NCBI RefSeq assembly: GCF_047149785.1
Contig: NZ_BAAGBE010000001.1
Location: 2,356,001 to 2,420,000 of the forward strand
Length of the DNA: 64,000 nucleotides
Direction: 5' to 3'
Origin: Nitrobacter sp047149785
GTDB lineage: Bacteria; Pseudomonadota; Alphaproteobacteria; Rhizobiales; Xanthobacteraceae
Shown here: positions 1-10,070 of the stretch, one piece after another
Layout of the letters: each line of letters starts with the position of its first letter
Position numbering within the stretch: position 1 is the first letter of the stretch
Program-made: the position numbers and the translations under genes
The notes under the pieces: generated by a model
What the model saw: only the letters and a program-made list of their open reading frames with translations
Told to the model about the DNA's origin: nothing
The model's database searches: none

Positions 1-727
1 GTATCCGTCGCCGAAAATCATGCAGGACGCGATCCGCGCTTCCGGCAGCCAGATCGTCACGGTATCGCTGCGGCGGGAGACCGCGGGCGGCAGGACCGGC
101 GATGCGTTCTGGTCGCTGATCCGCGAACTCGATGTCCTGGTGCTGCCGAACACCGCCGGCTGCCGCAGCGTGCGCGAAGCCGTCACCACGGCGAAACTCG
201 CGCGCGAACTGTTCGGCACGCCGTGGGTCAAGCTCGAGGTGATCGCCGACAACGACACGCTGCAGCCCGACGTCGTCGGCCTGGTCGAAGCCGCGTCGAT
301 CCTGATCAAGGACGGTTTCGAGGTGTTTCCCTACTGCACCGAGGACCTCAGCGTCGCCATGCGGCTGGTCGATGCCGGCTGCAAGGTGGTGATGCCGTGG
401 GCCGCGCCGATCGGCAGCGCCAGGGGCATCGTCAATCGCGACGCCTTGCGGCTGCTGCGCGAGCGGCTGCCCGATATCACGCTCGTCGTCGATGCCGGCA
501 TCGGCGCGCCCAGCCACGCGGCGCAGGCGCTCGAACTCGGCTACGACGCGGTGCTCCTGAACACCGCCGTGGCCAAGGCCGCCGATCCGGTCGCCATGGC
601 CGGCGCGTTCAGGCTCGCGGTCGAAGCCGGCCGCGCCGCCTATGAGGCGGGCCTGATGGAGGCCCGCGACTTCGCCTCCCCGTCAACGCCTGTGGTAGGG
701 ACACCGTTCTGGCATGCCGTATCCTGA
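1..727 (+). CDS. thiG: Thiazole synthase ThiG (5' end outside window)
   Basis: ThiG condenses deoxyxylulose 5-phosphate, dehydroglycine and the ThiS thiocarboxylate into the thiazole phosphate of thiamine. The reading frame is open from the first bases of the window, so the N-terminus is missing; the first internal Met codon is at 20. The protein shows the TIM-barrel features of the family, including the WVKLEVI strand with the likely Schiff-base lysine, PYCTEDL, the phosphate-loop stretch MPWAAPIGS and the late VDAGIGAPSHA glycine loop. It overlaps thiE by 14 bases, which indicates co-transcription and probably coupled translation. Identification is by family motifs and by the thiE/thiC neighbours. 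Confidence 0.95.
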   Translation, partial: YPSPKIMQDAIRASGSQIVTVSLRRETAGGRTGDAFWSLIRELDVLVLPNTAGCRSVREAVTTAKLARELFGTPWVKLEVIADNDTLQPDVVGLVEAASILIKDGFEVFPYCTEDLSVAMRLVDAGCKVVMPWAAPIGSARGIVNRDALRLLRERLPDITLVVDAGIGAPSHAAQALELGYDAVLLNTAVAKAADPVAMAGAFRLAVEAGRAAYEAGLMEARDFASPSTPVVGTPFWHAVS

Positions 728-1340
728 TCGCAACGCGTATCCTGATCGGTTCTATCCCGTCGTCGATACGCTGGATTGGGTGCGCCGCCTCACCACGCTC
801 GGCGTCGGCACGGTGCAATTGCGCGCGAAAGACCTCAACGACGGCGAGGCGCTGCAGCTCGTCAGCGACGCGCTGGAGATCGTCAAGGGCACGCCGACGC
901 GGCTCGTGATCAACGACTACTGGCGCGCGGCGATTGTCGCCGGCGCGGAGCATGTTCATCTCGGCCAGGAAGATCTGGCGGGGGCGGACGTCGGCGAGAT
1001 CCGCAAAGCCGGGCTGACGCTCGGTCTTTCCACCCACGACGACAGCGAGCTTGAAACCGCGCTCGCGGCCGCGCCGGACTATGTCGCGCTCGGTCCGATC
1101 TTTCCGACCACGCTGAAATCGATGCGTTTCGCGCCGCAGGGCGTTGCGAAAATCGCCGAATGGAAGAAGCGCGTCGGCAACATCCCGCTGGTCGCGATCG
1201 GCGGCATCAAGCTCGAACAGGCGACGGAAATTTTCGCCGCCGGCGCCGACTCGATCGCCGTGGTCAGCGATGTGACGCAGAATCCCGATCCCGACGCGCG
1301 GGTGAAAGCGTGGCTCGAACAGGTCACCGAGGCCGCATGA
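714..1340 (+). CDS. thiE: Thiamine-phosphate synthase ThiE
   Basis: ThiE couples hydroxymethylpyrimidine pyrophosphate and thiazole phosphate to thiamine phosphate. The 208-aa product has the family signatures in order: VQLRAKDL (about residues 37-44), INDYW, HLGQEDL, STHDD, ALGPIFPTTLKSM and the C-terminal phosphate-binding VAIGGIK. Length is normal for ThiE. It overlaps the end of thiG by 14 bases and is followed after 9 bases by a membrane-protein gene and then thiC, so a thiG-thiE-orf-thiC operon is likely. No TPP riboswitch is visible inside the window; it would lie upstream of the operon's first gene. Confidence 0.95.
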   Translation: MPYPDRNAYPDRFYPVVDTLDWVRRLTTLGVGTVQLRAKDLNDGEALQLVSDALEIVKGTPTRLVINDYWRAAIVAGAEHVHLGQEDLAGADVGEIRKAGLTLGLSTHDDSELETALAAAPDYVALGPIFPTTLKSMRFAPQGVAKIAEWKKRVGNIPLVAIGGIKLEQATEIFAAGADSIAVVSDVTQNPDPDARVKAWLEQVTEAA

Positions 1341-1349
1341 GGTGCCGTC

Positions 1350-1736
1350 ATGCAGACGTCCGTCTTTATCGCGCGGCTGATCGGCCCGGTCATGATCACG
1401 GCCGGTCTTGCCGTGCTGCTCAACCGGCAAAGTTTTCATGCGATGGCCGAAGAGTTTTTGGCCAGCCGCGGGCTGATGTTCCTCGGCGGGCTGATGGTGA
1501 TGCTTGGCGGCCTCGCCATCGTGCTGACCCACAATGTCTGGACGTCGGACTGGCGCGTGATCGTGACGCTGTTCGGCTGGCTGCTGGTTTTCGCCGGTGC
1601 GATCCGCATCATCGAGCCGCCATTCCTTTATGCGGGCGGGCGCGCGTTCCTGCGCCACCCCGCCATGGCGATGATCGCCGGGCTGATCTGGCTCGCGATC
1701 GGCATCGTCTTCAGTCTTCTCGGCTATTTGCATTGA
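1350..1736 (+). CDS. Small integral membrane protein in the thiamine operon
   Basis: A 128-aa hydrophobic protein with about four predicted transmembrane helices, roughly residues 5-25, 40-62, 70-90 and 104-126. A GAGGTG ribosome-binding site precedes the ATG by 5 bases. It lies 9 bases after thiE and 25 bases before thiC. I recognise no catalytic motif. The operon position makes a role in thiamine or precursor uptake conceivable, but nothing in the sequence shows it, and it may simply be carried along. Function unknown. Confidence 0.8.
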   Translation: MQTSVFIARLIGPVMITAGLAVLLNRQSFHAMAEEFLASRGLMFLGGLMVMLGGLAIVLTHNVWTSDWRVIVTLFGWLLVFAGAIRIIEPPFLYAGGRAFLRHPAMAMIAGLIWLAIGIVFSLLGYLH

Positions 1737-1761
1737 ACTCGTCTCGAACCGGAGAAACGCC

Positions 1762-3702
<1,941 letters not shown>

Positions 3703-3730
3703 TGCGCAGGACGGATTGAGCCAGCAACCC

Positions 3731-3900
3731 GTCATGCCCGGCTTTATGCCGGGCATCCACGTCTTTGGAATTTCAGCGGAGAAAGACGTGGATGGCCGAG
3801 ACCATAGGCGAGCGGAAGCGACGCCGTTCTTCGAACGGCTATGGGCGAGCGGAAGCGACGCCGTTCTTCGAACGGCTATGTCCGGCCATGACGGAACAGG
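3731..3900. repeat. Dispersed palindromic repeat (family R3) with internal 37-bp tandem duplication
   Basis: The segment opens with an inverted repeat, GTCATGCCCGGC followed by GCCGGGCAT, then GACGTGGATGGCCG. It contains a 37-base unit repeated twice in tandem (3808-3844 and 3845-3881) built on GACGCCGTTCTTCGAACGGC, itself palindromic around TTCGAA. Related sequence occurs inverted at 49973-50012, and the GTCATGCCCGGC module recurs at 56157. No gene is supported here. Confidence 0.75.
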
Positions 3901-4030
3901 GTGTTTCCATCAAAACCTAAACCGCTATAGGCGAAGCCGTGATCCGCCGGCTTTCAGTTGCACACGCGGCAGGTTCCGTCTCCAGCGAGCACGGAATACG
4001 CGTCGCTCATCCGCCCTCTGTCCTGCGCCG

Positions 4031-4465
4031 TTATCGCATCGAGATCGCAAGGCCGGAGAGATCGGCGTTGGCCATCAGGCCGACCTGGCGGCCGGACAGT
4101 TCGAGCACCGCGCCCTTCTGGTTGCTCAGCACAATGGCGCGCGCGCCGCCGCCGATCGCCAGCCCCGCTCCCGCTGCGCCGTAAACGCCGGCGACATCGG
4201 AAGGCCGGTAGATGCGACTGACGCGGCCGTGCAGCACGGTCTTCGATCCGCCGAACACCAGCCCGTAATCCAGTCCGCCGACCGAAAGCGGATAGCGCCG
4301 GCCGCGAAAGGTGAGCGTGCCGCTGCCGGCGGAGGCGCCGATGATCCAGCCGCCTTTATAGATCGTCAGCGTCACCGTGCCGCTGTCGGCGCGGGCTGCG
4401 GAGCACAGGCCAAGGCAGACGGCCAGCGCGATCAGAGCGGCGCGAAACCGGGATGTCGACGGCAT
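4031..4465 (-). CDS. Secreted hypothetical protein, EipA/SYLF-like appearance
   Basis: The frame is open further upstream, but the start at 4465 gives a clean signal peptide: a basic N-terminus, a hydrophobic stretch and a cleavage-like SAARADS at about residues 24-30. That yields 144 aa. The mature part is beta-rich and glycine-rich, with SGTLTF, GLDYGLVFGGS and a C-terminal AGLAIGGGARAIVLSNQKG. This loosely recalls periplasmic EipA (DUF1134) or SYLF-domain proteins; the resemblance is by eye only. It stands alone on the minus strand. Function unknown. Confidence 0.65.
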   Translation of the reverse strand: MPSTSRFRAALIALAVCLGLCSAARADSGTVTLTIYKGGWIIGASAGSGTLTFRGRRYPLSVGGLDYGLVFGGSKTVLHGRVSRIYRPSDVAGVYGAAGAGLAIGGGARAIVLSNQKGAVLELSGRQVGLMANADLSGLAISMR

Positions 4466-4974
4466 GGGAGGGTTCTCCGGGGTTCGAAGGAGGGACATGA
4501 TTCGAAGCGGCTGCAAGCGTAAGAACCGCGCGCGGCAAGCGCAATCCGCTGCGGCGGCGCGGCATCCGCTGCTCACGGGAAAATTGCGATAACCCGATCG
4601 CAACGATATCGACGCAGCGATACGCGGCACTGTCCGGCTTCACCCGCGATGACGGCGGAAAATGACAGACACGACGCGCTTCGCCATGCCTCCGACCGGC
4701 AAAGCGATTCGCCCGCTTGCATGAGACCGCAATCGATGCTTGCGTTAAGCAGAATCACAATTCGCGTTAAACTCCCGCCTCACATATCACATTCCACTGT
4801 TACGCGTACTTTCTGCGGGTCGAACAGGGCCCTTTTCCGTTGTTTTGCGTCTCGCCCCGGGATCGCATTGACTGTTAAGAATCTGGTAATCATATCATTG
4901 GTCATATGGCCGGGGATGGGGGTCTCAATCCAGTCGCGCTTTCCGTGAGAATGGAAGCAGCCTCGGAGGGACTG
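4466..4974. other. Intergenic region, no gene supported
   Basis: About 500 bases separate the minus-strand secreted protein and the plus-strand Fis-type regulator. Open frames here are short with unusual composition. The AT-richer stretch 4750-4910 probably holds the promoters, but I cannot assign -35/-10 boxes with confidence. Confidence 0.5.
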
Positions 4975-5229
4975 ATGACCCAGGAATCGCAAACCGGAGC
5001 GCAAGGCCCGCCGCGGAATCAAACCGGGCTCACGCCCGACGCGGTGATTCCGCTGTTGGTCGGCTCCACGGTCACCGACGTCGAACGGGAGCTTGTGTTG
5101 CAGACGTTGGCGCGTTGCGACGGCAACCGCACGCGCGCAGCAAGGGTGCTTGGCGTATCGGTGCGGACACTTCGCAATAAGATACGCCAGTATGTTGCCG
5201 ACGGACTCGACGTGCCCGAACCCGGTTGA
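4975..5229 (+). CDS. Small Fis-type helix-turn-helix DNA-binding protein
   Basis: The product is 84 aa from the ATG at 4975, chosen because GGAGG lies 5 bases upstream; in-frame ATGs at 4951 and 4906 are alternatives. The C-terminal half (about residues 38-75, VERELVLQTLARCDGNRTRAA then LGVSVRTLRNKI) is a clear Fis/NtrC-type HTH, as at the C-terminus of sigma-54 activators such as FlbD. No receiver or AAA+ domain is present. It may be a free-standing Fis-like nucleoid or regulatory protein, or the surviving DNA-binding end of a larger regulator. Target genes are unknown. Confidence 0.75.
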   Translation: MTQESQTGAQGPPRNQTGLTPDAVIPLLVGSTVTDVERELVLQTLARCDGNRTRAARVLGVSVRTLRNKIRQYVADGLDVPEPG

Positions 5230-5266
5230 GAGCGGCGCGCGGCCGATGCCGCCCTGCGCGGTCGGT

Positions 5267-5704
5267 CTACCGGCGCGGACACTCCCGGTAGCCGAACCTG
5301 TCGATGATATCGGCGCCGGAGATGGCGTGAAACGCCAGCGTGTCCATGTAGTGATGGTCCATCACATACTGGCGCAGCTTCGGGTTGTAGGCATTCAGCA
5401 TGCGCTGGGTCGATGCAACGTTGATGCGGCGCCGGCGATCGTGACCCGAATGAAACAGGAGTCGCGCGCTACGCTCGACGCAGACGTTCCGCACGCCGAG
5501 AAACAGCGTGCAGTTCGACTGGCAGTGCCCCGTGATGCGAAACAGTTCACCGCTGGCGTTGACGCGATCGATCTCGGGCTGGAAATCCTTGATCCAGCCG
5601 CCCATGCCAAACCGTTCGGACGTCGCCGCGCGAGCCGATGGCATTGCCGGACCAAGCGCGCCGGCCAGACAGAGCGCGCCGGCAAGACAATTCAGGTATT
5701 TCAT
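5267..5704 (-). CDS. Secreted protein resembling ClpP/SppA-type serine peptidases
   Basis: The 145-aa product starts at MKYLNCLAG with a signal peptide ending near SARAATS (residues about 24-28). The central block SGELFRITGHCQSNCTLFLG, followed by RLLFHSGHD, resembles the crotonase-like ClpP/SppA catalytic segment, in which a small-x-Ser-x-Cys-Thr nucleophile elbow precedes a histidine-containing strand. This is inference from motif shape. The C-terminus carries further His and Asp residues (MDHHYMDTLAFH). It lies 39 bases downstream of the DUF2277 gene on the same strand. Confidence 0.65.
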   Translation of the reverse strand: MKYLNCLAGALCLAGALGPAMPSARAATSERFGMGGWIKDFQPEIDRVNASGELFRITGHCQSNCTLFLGVRNVCVERSARLLFHSGHDRRRRINVASTQRMLNAYNPKLRQYVMDHHYMDTLAFHAISGADIIDRFGYRECPRR

Positions 5705-5743
5705 CTTGCCCCTCCGTGATCTCGGGCAGCGCCCACGGCGCAT

Positions 5744-6010
5744 TCAGCCGAACCGCGCCCGGCTGCGTTCGCGCGCCTTTTCCGCTTCCACCGCACGATC
5801 GCGCGCGGGCGCCTGCGTGCGTAGCGACGCCAGCAGATGATGCGCGGCATGTGCGACGTCATGGACGGCGCGATCGAACGCCGCCTTATTCGCCTCCGAC
5901 GGCTTGTTGAAGCCTGAAAGCTTGCGCACGAATTGCAAGGCCGAGGCATGAATCTCCTCGTCCGTCGCCGGCGGCTCAAAATTGAACAGTGTCTTGATGT
6001 TGCGGCACAT
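5744..6010 (-). CDS. DUF2277 family protein
   Basis: An 88-aa protein beginning MCRNIKTLFNFEPPATDEEI, the hallmark N-terminus of the small DUF2277 family of unknown function. The start at 6010 was chosen because the family begins with MCRNI; the upstream open frame to 6292 has no matching homology. It is mostly helical and ends in a charged tail rich in Arg and Glu. It is divergent from the peptidase gene at 6128 and 39 bases upstream of the small secreted protein. Confidence 0.85.
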   Translation of the reverse strand: MCRNIKTLFNFEPPATDEEIHASALQFVRKLSGFNKPSEANKAAFDRAVHDVAHAAHHLLASLRTQAPARDRAVEAEKARERSRARFG

Positions 6011-6127
6011 GAGGCTCGTCTCCGGCTCAGCCCGTCGCGAGGCAGGGATCATACCGCCTCGCAACGCGAACCGCCACCTGCACCGCCGCCGCACGGCAAT
6101 CTCTTGCCGCCGCGGCCCCGCCCTCCT

Positions 6128-8233
6128 ATGAACAGCATCATGACATCGACGTCCCCCAAGGCCGAACGGCGGCCGCACACCTCCATCCATCACGGCATCA
6201 CCCTGACCGACGACTACGCCTGGCTGAAGGACGCGAACTGGCAGCAGGTGCTGCGCGAGCCGTCCTTGCTGGCGCCGGATATCCGCGCTCATCTGGAGGC
6301 CGAAAACGCCTATTCGAATGCCCTGCTCGCTTCAACCGAACCGCTGCAAAAACAGCTCGTCGCGGAAATGCGCGGCCGCATCAAGGAGGACGATACCACC
6401 GTCCCCTCGCCCGATGGACCCTTCGCCTATTTCGCGAAATACCGCGAGGGCGGCCAGCACCGCATGGTCGGACGGCAGCCGCGCGACGGCGGCGACGCCC
6501 GCTTCCTCCTCGATGGCGACGCGCTTGCCGAAGGCAAGAAATTCTTCAAGCTCGGTGATGTCAGGCATTCCCCCGACCATCGCCTTGAAGCGTGGAGCGC
6601 CGACGATCGCGGCTCGGAATATTTCACGATCCGGATCCGCGACTGGGACAGCGGCGCCGATCTCGCCGACGTCATCGAGGAGAGCGACGGCGGCGTGGTG
6701 TGGACCGCGGATTCGCGCGCTTTCTACTACGTCAAGCTCGACGACAACCATCGCCCGATGCAGGTCTATCGCCACCGGCTCGGCGCGCCGCAATCCGACG
6801 ACGTGCTGGTTTATGAGGAGAAGGACACGGGCTGGTTCACGCATATCCATGAAAGCGCGAGCGGCCGCTTCTGCGTGATCGCCGGCGGCGATCACGAGAC
6901 CTCCGAGCAGCGGCTGATCGATCTCTCCGAAGCGGAGGCAACACCGCGCCTGATCGCGGCGCGCGAGGGCGGCGTGCAGTATTCCGTCGCCGATCGGGGC
7001 AGCGAACTTTTCATCCTCACCAATGCCGGCGGCGCCATCGACTTCAAGGTCGTGACCGCGCCGCTAGCCACGCCCGAACGCGCGAACTGGCGCGACCTGA
7101 TCCCGCATCGCCCCGGCACCTATGTGCTCGATCTCGAACTTTACTCCGGCCACATGGTCCGGCTGGAGCGCGCCAATGCGCTGCCCTCGATCGTGATCCG
7201 CGACCTCGCCACCGGTGAGGAACACGCGATCGCCTTCGACGAGGCCGCCTATTCCCTCGACACCCACGGCAGCTACGAATTCGACACCACCACCTTGCGC
7301 TTCAGCTACTCGTCGATGACGACGCCATCTGAGGTGTTCGATTACGACATGGCGAGCCGCGCGCGCACATTGCGCAAGCGCCAGGAGATTCCGTCGGGAC
7401 ATGATCCTGCAAATTACGTCACCACCCGCATCGTGGCGAAGGCGGACGACGGGGCCGAGGTACCGGTGTCGATCCTGCATCGCAAGGATTTCGCGCGCAA
7501 CGGCCGCGCGCCGCTGCTGCTCTACGGCTACGGCTCCTACGGTCACGCGATGCCGGCGTCGTTCTCGGCCAACCGGTTGTCGCTGGTCGATCGCGGCTTC
7601 GTTTATGCCATCGCGCATATTCGCGGCGGTACGGACAAGGGCTGGGGCTGGTATCTCGACGGCAAGCGCGAGAAGAAGGTCGACAGCTTTGACGATTTCG
7701 CCGCTTGCGCCCGCGCGCTGATCGCCGCGGACTATACGTCGGCGAAGAACATCGTCGGCCACGGCGGCAGCGCCGGCGGCATGCTGATGGGCGCGGTCGC
7801 CAACCGCGCCGGCGAATTGTTCGCCGGCATCGTCGCCGAGGTGCCGTTCGTCGACGTGCTCAACACCATGCTCGACGACACGCTGCCGCTGACCCCGCCG
7901 GAATGGCCGGAGTGGGGCAACCCGACCGCGAGCGAGCAGGATTTCCGCACCATCCTGTCCTACTCGCCTTACGAAAACGTCGTGGCGAAAGACTATCCCG
8001 CGATCCTCGCCATGGGCGGACTGACCGATCCCCGCGTCACCTATTGGGAGCCCGCGAAATGGATCGCGCGGCTGCGCGCCACCATGACGTCGGGCGGCCC
8101 CGTTCTGCTGCGGACCAACATGGGCGCGGGACACGGCGGCGCCTCCGGCCGCTTCAACCGCCTCGACGAAGTCGCGCTCGCCTATGCCTTCGCACTGTGG
8201 GCGGTAAAACGCGACCGGGCGTCAGCGGACTGA
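6128..8233 (+). CDS. ptrB: S9A prolyl oligopeptidase family, oligopeptidase B-like
   Basis: This serine peptidase cleaves short peptides, in oligopeptidase B after basic residues. The start at 6128 (MNSIMTS) gives 701 aa, close to the usual 680-720; an ATG at 6140 is possible. The N-terminal two thirds form the propeller (SPDGPFAYF, RGSEYFTI, GGVVWTADSRAFYY). The C-terminal alpha/beta-hydrolase domain begins near residue 450. The nucleophile is Ser548 in GHGGSAGG, the Asp lies in GGLTDPRV (about 634) and the His in GAGHGG (about 668). A strong terminator follows. Confidence 0.93.
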   Translation: MNSIMTSTSPKAERRPHTSIHHGITLTDDYAWLKDANWQQVLREPSLLAPDIRAHLEAENAYSNALLASTEPLQKQLVAEMRGRIKEDDTTVPSPDGPFAYFAKYREGGQHRMVGRQPRDGGDARFLLDGDALAEGKKFFKLGDVRHSPDHRLEAWSADDRGSEYFTIRIRDWDSGADLADVIEESDGGVVWTADSRAFYYVKLDDNHRPMQVYRHRLGAPQSDDVLVYEEKDTGWFTHIHESASGRFCVIAGGDHETSEQRLIDLSEAEATPRLIAAREGGVQYSVADRGSELFILTNAGGAIDFKVVTAPLATPERANWRDLIPHRPGTYVLDLELYSGHMVRLERANALPSIVIRDLATGEEHAIAFDEAAYSLDTHGSYEFDTTTLRFSYSSMTTPSEVFDYDMASRARTLRKRQEIPSGHDPANYVTTRIVAKADDGAEVPVSILHRKDFARNGRAPLLLYGYGSYGHAMPASFSANRLSLVDRGFVYAIAHIRGGTDKGWGWYLDGKREKKVDSFDDFAACARALIAADYTSAKNIVGHGGSAGGMLMGAVANRAGELFAGIVAEVPFVDVLNTMLDDTLPLTPPEWPEWGNPTASEQDFRTILSYSPYENVVAKDYPAILAMGGLTDPRVTYWEPAKWIARLRATMTSGGPVLLRTNMGAGHGGASGRFNRLDEVALAYAFALWAVKRDRASAD

Positions 8234-8244
8234 CGACAGACGCA

Positions 8245-8274
8245 AAAAGCCGGCGCTCGAAGGCGCCGGCTTTT
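8245..8274. terminator. Bidirectional rho-independent terminator
   Basis: A perfect 12-bp stem (AAAAGCCGGCGC with GCGCCGGCTTTT) and a 6-base loop lie between the convergent peptidase and bacterioferritin genes. The A and T ends allow termination in both directions. Confidence 0.9.
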
Positions 8275-8294
8275 CGGAAGGCGGAAGGTCGCGA

Positions 8295-8777
8295 TCAGTC
8301 GTGATCCATTTCGCCGATATGCTTCTGCGAGTATAGCTCGACGCCGATCTTCTTGATGAGATCGATCTGGGTTTCGAGGAAGTCGATATGGCTTTCCTCG
8401 TCCTTCATCAGGCTCTCGAACAGGTCGCGGGTGACGTAGTCCTTCACCGAATGGCAGTGGGTCGCCGCCTCTTCGTAGAGCGCGCGCGCCGAATATTCCG
8501 CCTTGAGATCGCAATCCATCACCTCGCCGACGTTCTGGCCGATGTGCAGGGGATCGAGCACCTGCAGGTTCGGAAAACCATCAAGGAAGATGATGCGGTC
8601 GATCAGCTTGTCGGCGTGTTCCATTTCCTCGATGGATTCCGCGCGCCATTTCTTCGCGAGATCCTTGATGCCCCAGTTGTCCAGCAACCGGTAATGCAGC
8701 CAATACTGGTTGATGGCGGTCAGTTCGTGGCGAAGCGCCTTGTTCAGGTATTCAATAACTTTCGGTTCGCCCTTCAT
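8295..8777 (-). CDS. bfr: Bacterioferritin Bfr
   Basis: Bfr is a 24-mer haem-containing iron store with ferroxidase activity. The 160-aa product keeps the ferroxidase ligands Glu18, Glu51, His54, Glu94, Glu127 and His130, and the haem ligand Met52, at the same numbering as the E. coli protein. AGGAG lies 7 bases before the start. An Irr/ICE-type palindrome is 63 bases upstream (8840-8856), and bfd lies farther upstream on the same strand, so iron-dependent regulation is expected. Confidence 0.98.
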   Translation of the reverse strand: MKGEPKVIEYLNKALRHELTAINQYWLHYRLLDNWGIKDLAKKWRAESIEEMEHADKLIDRIIFLDGFPNLQVLDPLHIGQNVGEVMDCDLKAEYSARALYEEAATHCHSVKDYVTRDLFESLMKDEESHIDFLETQIDLIKKIGVELYSQKHIGEMDHD

Positions 8778-8839
8778 GGAGCAGCTCCTGTTCTATGTGC
8801 TGTGACGCCGGCAGGCGGCCGTCGCGCCCGCCGATCCAA

Positions 8840-8856
8840 TTTAGAATACTTCTAAA
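8840..8856. promoter_or_regulatory. ICE/Irr-box-like palindrome upstream of bfr
   Basis: The sequence is TTTAGAA-TAC-TTCTAAA, a perfect 7+3+7 inverted repeat matching the iron control element bound by Irr in Rhizobiales. It sits between bfd and bfr on the minus strand, 63 bases from the bfr start, in promoter position. Binding by Irr is inferred; the palindrome is seen directly. Confidence 0.85.
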
Positions 8857-8941
8857 TCAGATTCGGCAGCGCAACAACCCCCAAGAAAGGATGGTCAGCC
8901 AATCGCTGGCCAAGCGAGGGCTTATCGGCGCGGTGGGGACG

Positions 8942-9199
8942 TCAGAGTGTGATTTCGGTCTGAATTTGCTCGACTTCTGCGTGCATTGCGGAGTGGGGAC
9001 ACCCTTCGCAACATTTCCGGGCACAAGCGCCGAGCGCTTCCTTGATGATGGTTCTGATCGTTCGGGCACATCGACCGCATTCTGCACTGCATCCAAGACA
9101 TCCGTAGACCTGCCGGGGAGAGCGCCGCAGGTCATCCGGTGCGGTTACGGCGGAGCGAACGTCGTGATCGGTCAAAACGTTACAGGAACAAACAATCAT
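8942..9199 (-). CDS. bfd: Bacterioferritin-associated ferredoxin Bfd
   Basis: Bfd is a small [2Fe-2S] protein that delivers electrons to bacterioferritin haem to release stored iron. The 85-aa product has the family N-terminus MIVCSCNVLTDHDV with Cys4 and Cys6, and a second cluster half with Cys41 and Cys44 (ECGRC). Cys34 and Cys37 form an extra CLGC, and further C-terminal cysteines are present. It lies upstream of bfr on the same strand with 164 bases between them, so the two may share iron control while bfr has its own ICE box. Confidence 0.93.
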   Translation of the reverse strand: MIVCSCNVLTDHDVRSAVTAPDDLRRSPRQVYGCLGCSAECGRCARTIRTIIKEALGACARKCCEGCPHSAMHAEVEQIQTEITL

Positions 9200-9279
9200 A
9201 AACGGAACCCAAGCGTGACACGCGGACCCGGGCCGATATTGTTGGAGCCCGTCGCGAAACGCAAAGGGAAAACCGGCTG

Positions 9280-9296
9280 TTTGAAGCTATTCCAAA
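9280..9296. promoter_or_regulatory. Degenerate ICE-like element upstream of bfd
   Basis: TTTGAAGCTATTCCAAA is an imperfect palindrome about 80 bases upstream of the bfd start. It resembles half of the perfect ICE at 8840-8856. It may be a weak Irr site or chance. Confidence 0.3.
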
Positions 9297-9505
9297 CTGT
9301 CGGAAGGCCGGCTAAGGCCGCTCTGGCGCCTCTTTCCTGGTGCGATGTAACTTACTGAAATACATTATCAATTTTTCACGTTAAATTGCGGATCGTGGCG
9401 GCATTGAGCCCGTGCATTCATTAATCGTTCAAACCGGATGTGAAATCGTCCATCGACAGCCCGCCCGGATTGCTGTCGATGGACGCAAGAGGAAAAGGTG
9501 AAGCC

Positions 9506-9826
9506 ATGAAGAGACAAATATTGGCCTTGGCCACTGCCGCCGCGCTGATCACAGCCGTTGCCGCGCCTCAAGCCGCCGAAGCGCGCGGCGGTCGCATCGC
9601 TGCCGGCGTCGTTGGCGGACTGATCGGCGGCGCCATCCTGGGCGGCGCGCTGGCGGGCCCAGGTTATTACGGCCCCGGATATTACGGTCCGGGATACGGA
9701 TACTATGGCCCCGGCTACGGCTATTACGGGCCGGGTTATGTCGCGGCGCCCGGCTGCTATTGGCAGCGCCAGCGCTTCTGGGATGGTTACGGCTGGCGGC
9801 TCCGGCGCGTCCGGGTGTGCGGCTGA
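9506..9826 (+). CDS. Small secreted Gly/Tyr-rich protein, paralogue of the next gene
   Basis: The 106-aa product starts at MKRQILALA with a signal peptide cut near PQAAEARGG. A GGLIGGAILGG segment follows, then a Pro-Gly-Tyr-rich stretch (repeats of GPGYYG/GPGYGYYG, about residues 53-80), and the protein ends in QRFWDGYGWRLRRVRVCG. The next gene shares the signal peptide style, the GGLIGGA block and the WDGYGWR tail, so the two are tandem paralogues about 245 bases apart. Envelope location is inferred; function unknown. Confidence 0.85.
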   Translation: MKRQILALATAAALITAVAAPQAAEARGGRIAAGVVGGLIGGAILGGALAGPGYYGPGYYGPGYGYYGPGYGYYGPGYVAAPGCYWQRQRFWDGYGWRLRRVRVCG

Positions 9827-10070
9827 TCCGGGAGCGGCCTCAGATTTAATTTAACGAATCGATCTCCGGATCATACCCTACGGGTGTTTTCCGGAGCGCC
9901 GGACGCAAGGGCCTGAAAAAGCCGTTATTTCGGCCAACTGACTTGCGAACGTTTGCATCAGGTTGATGTTGGGCACTTCGGGGTGGGACAGCCGACTTGA
10001 ACGACGGCGTTGCAAGTTGCTCTAAACCTAGCGCCCGACCGTGGCGCCACTCTTCAGGAGAGACTTCAAG
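9827..10070. other. Spacer between the two paralogous secreted-protein genes
   Basis: The spacer is about 245 bases with no gene. An AGGAG site for the downstream gene is near 10056. The length suggests each paralogue has its own promoter, though I cannot point to boxes. Confidence 0.4.

Noticed and set aside
1737..1761. TPP riboswitch upstream of thiC
   Set aside because: The gap before thiC is only 25 bases and contains just a ribosome-binding site; thiC is internal to the operon.
3716..4522. 268-aa open frame after thiC
   Set aside because: It crosses the R3 repeat and the antisense of the secreted protein gene.
7064..8134. 356-aa minus-strand frame within the S9 peptidase gene
   Set aside because: Antisense of the catalytic domain; no family features.
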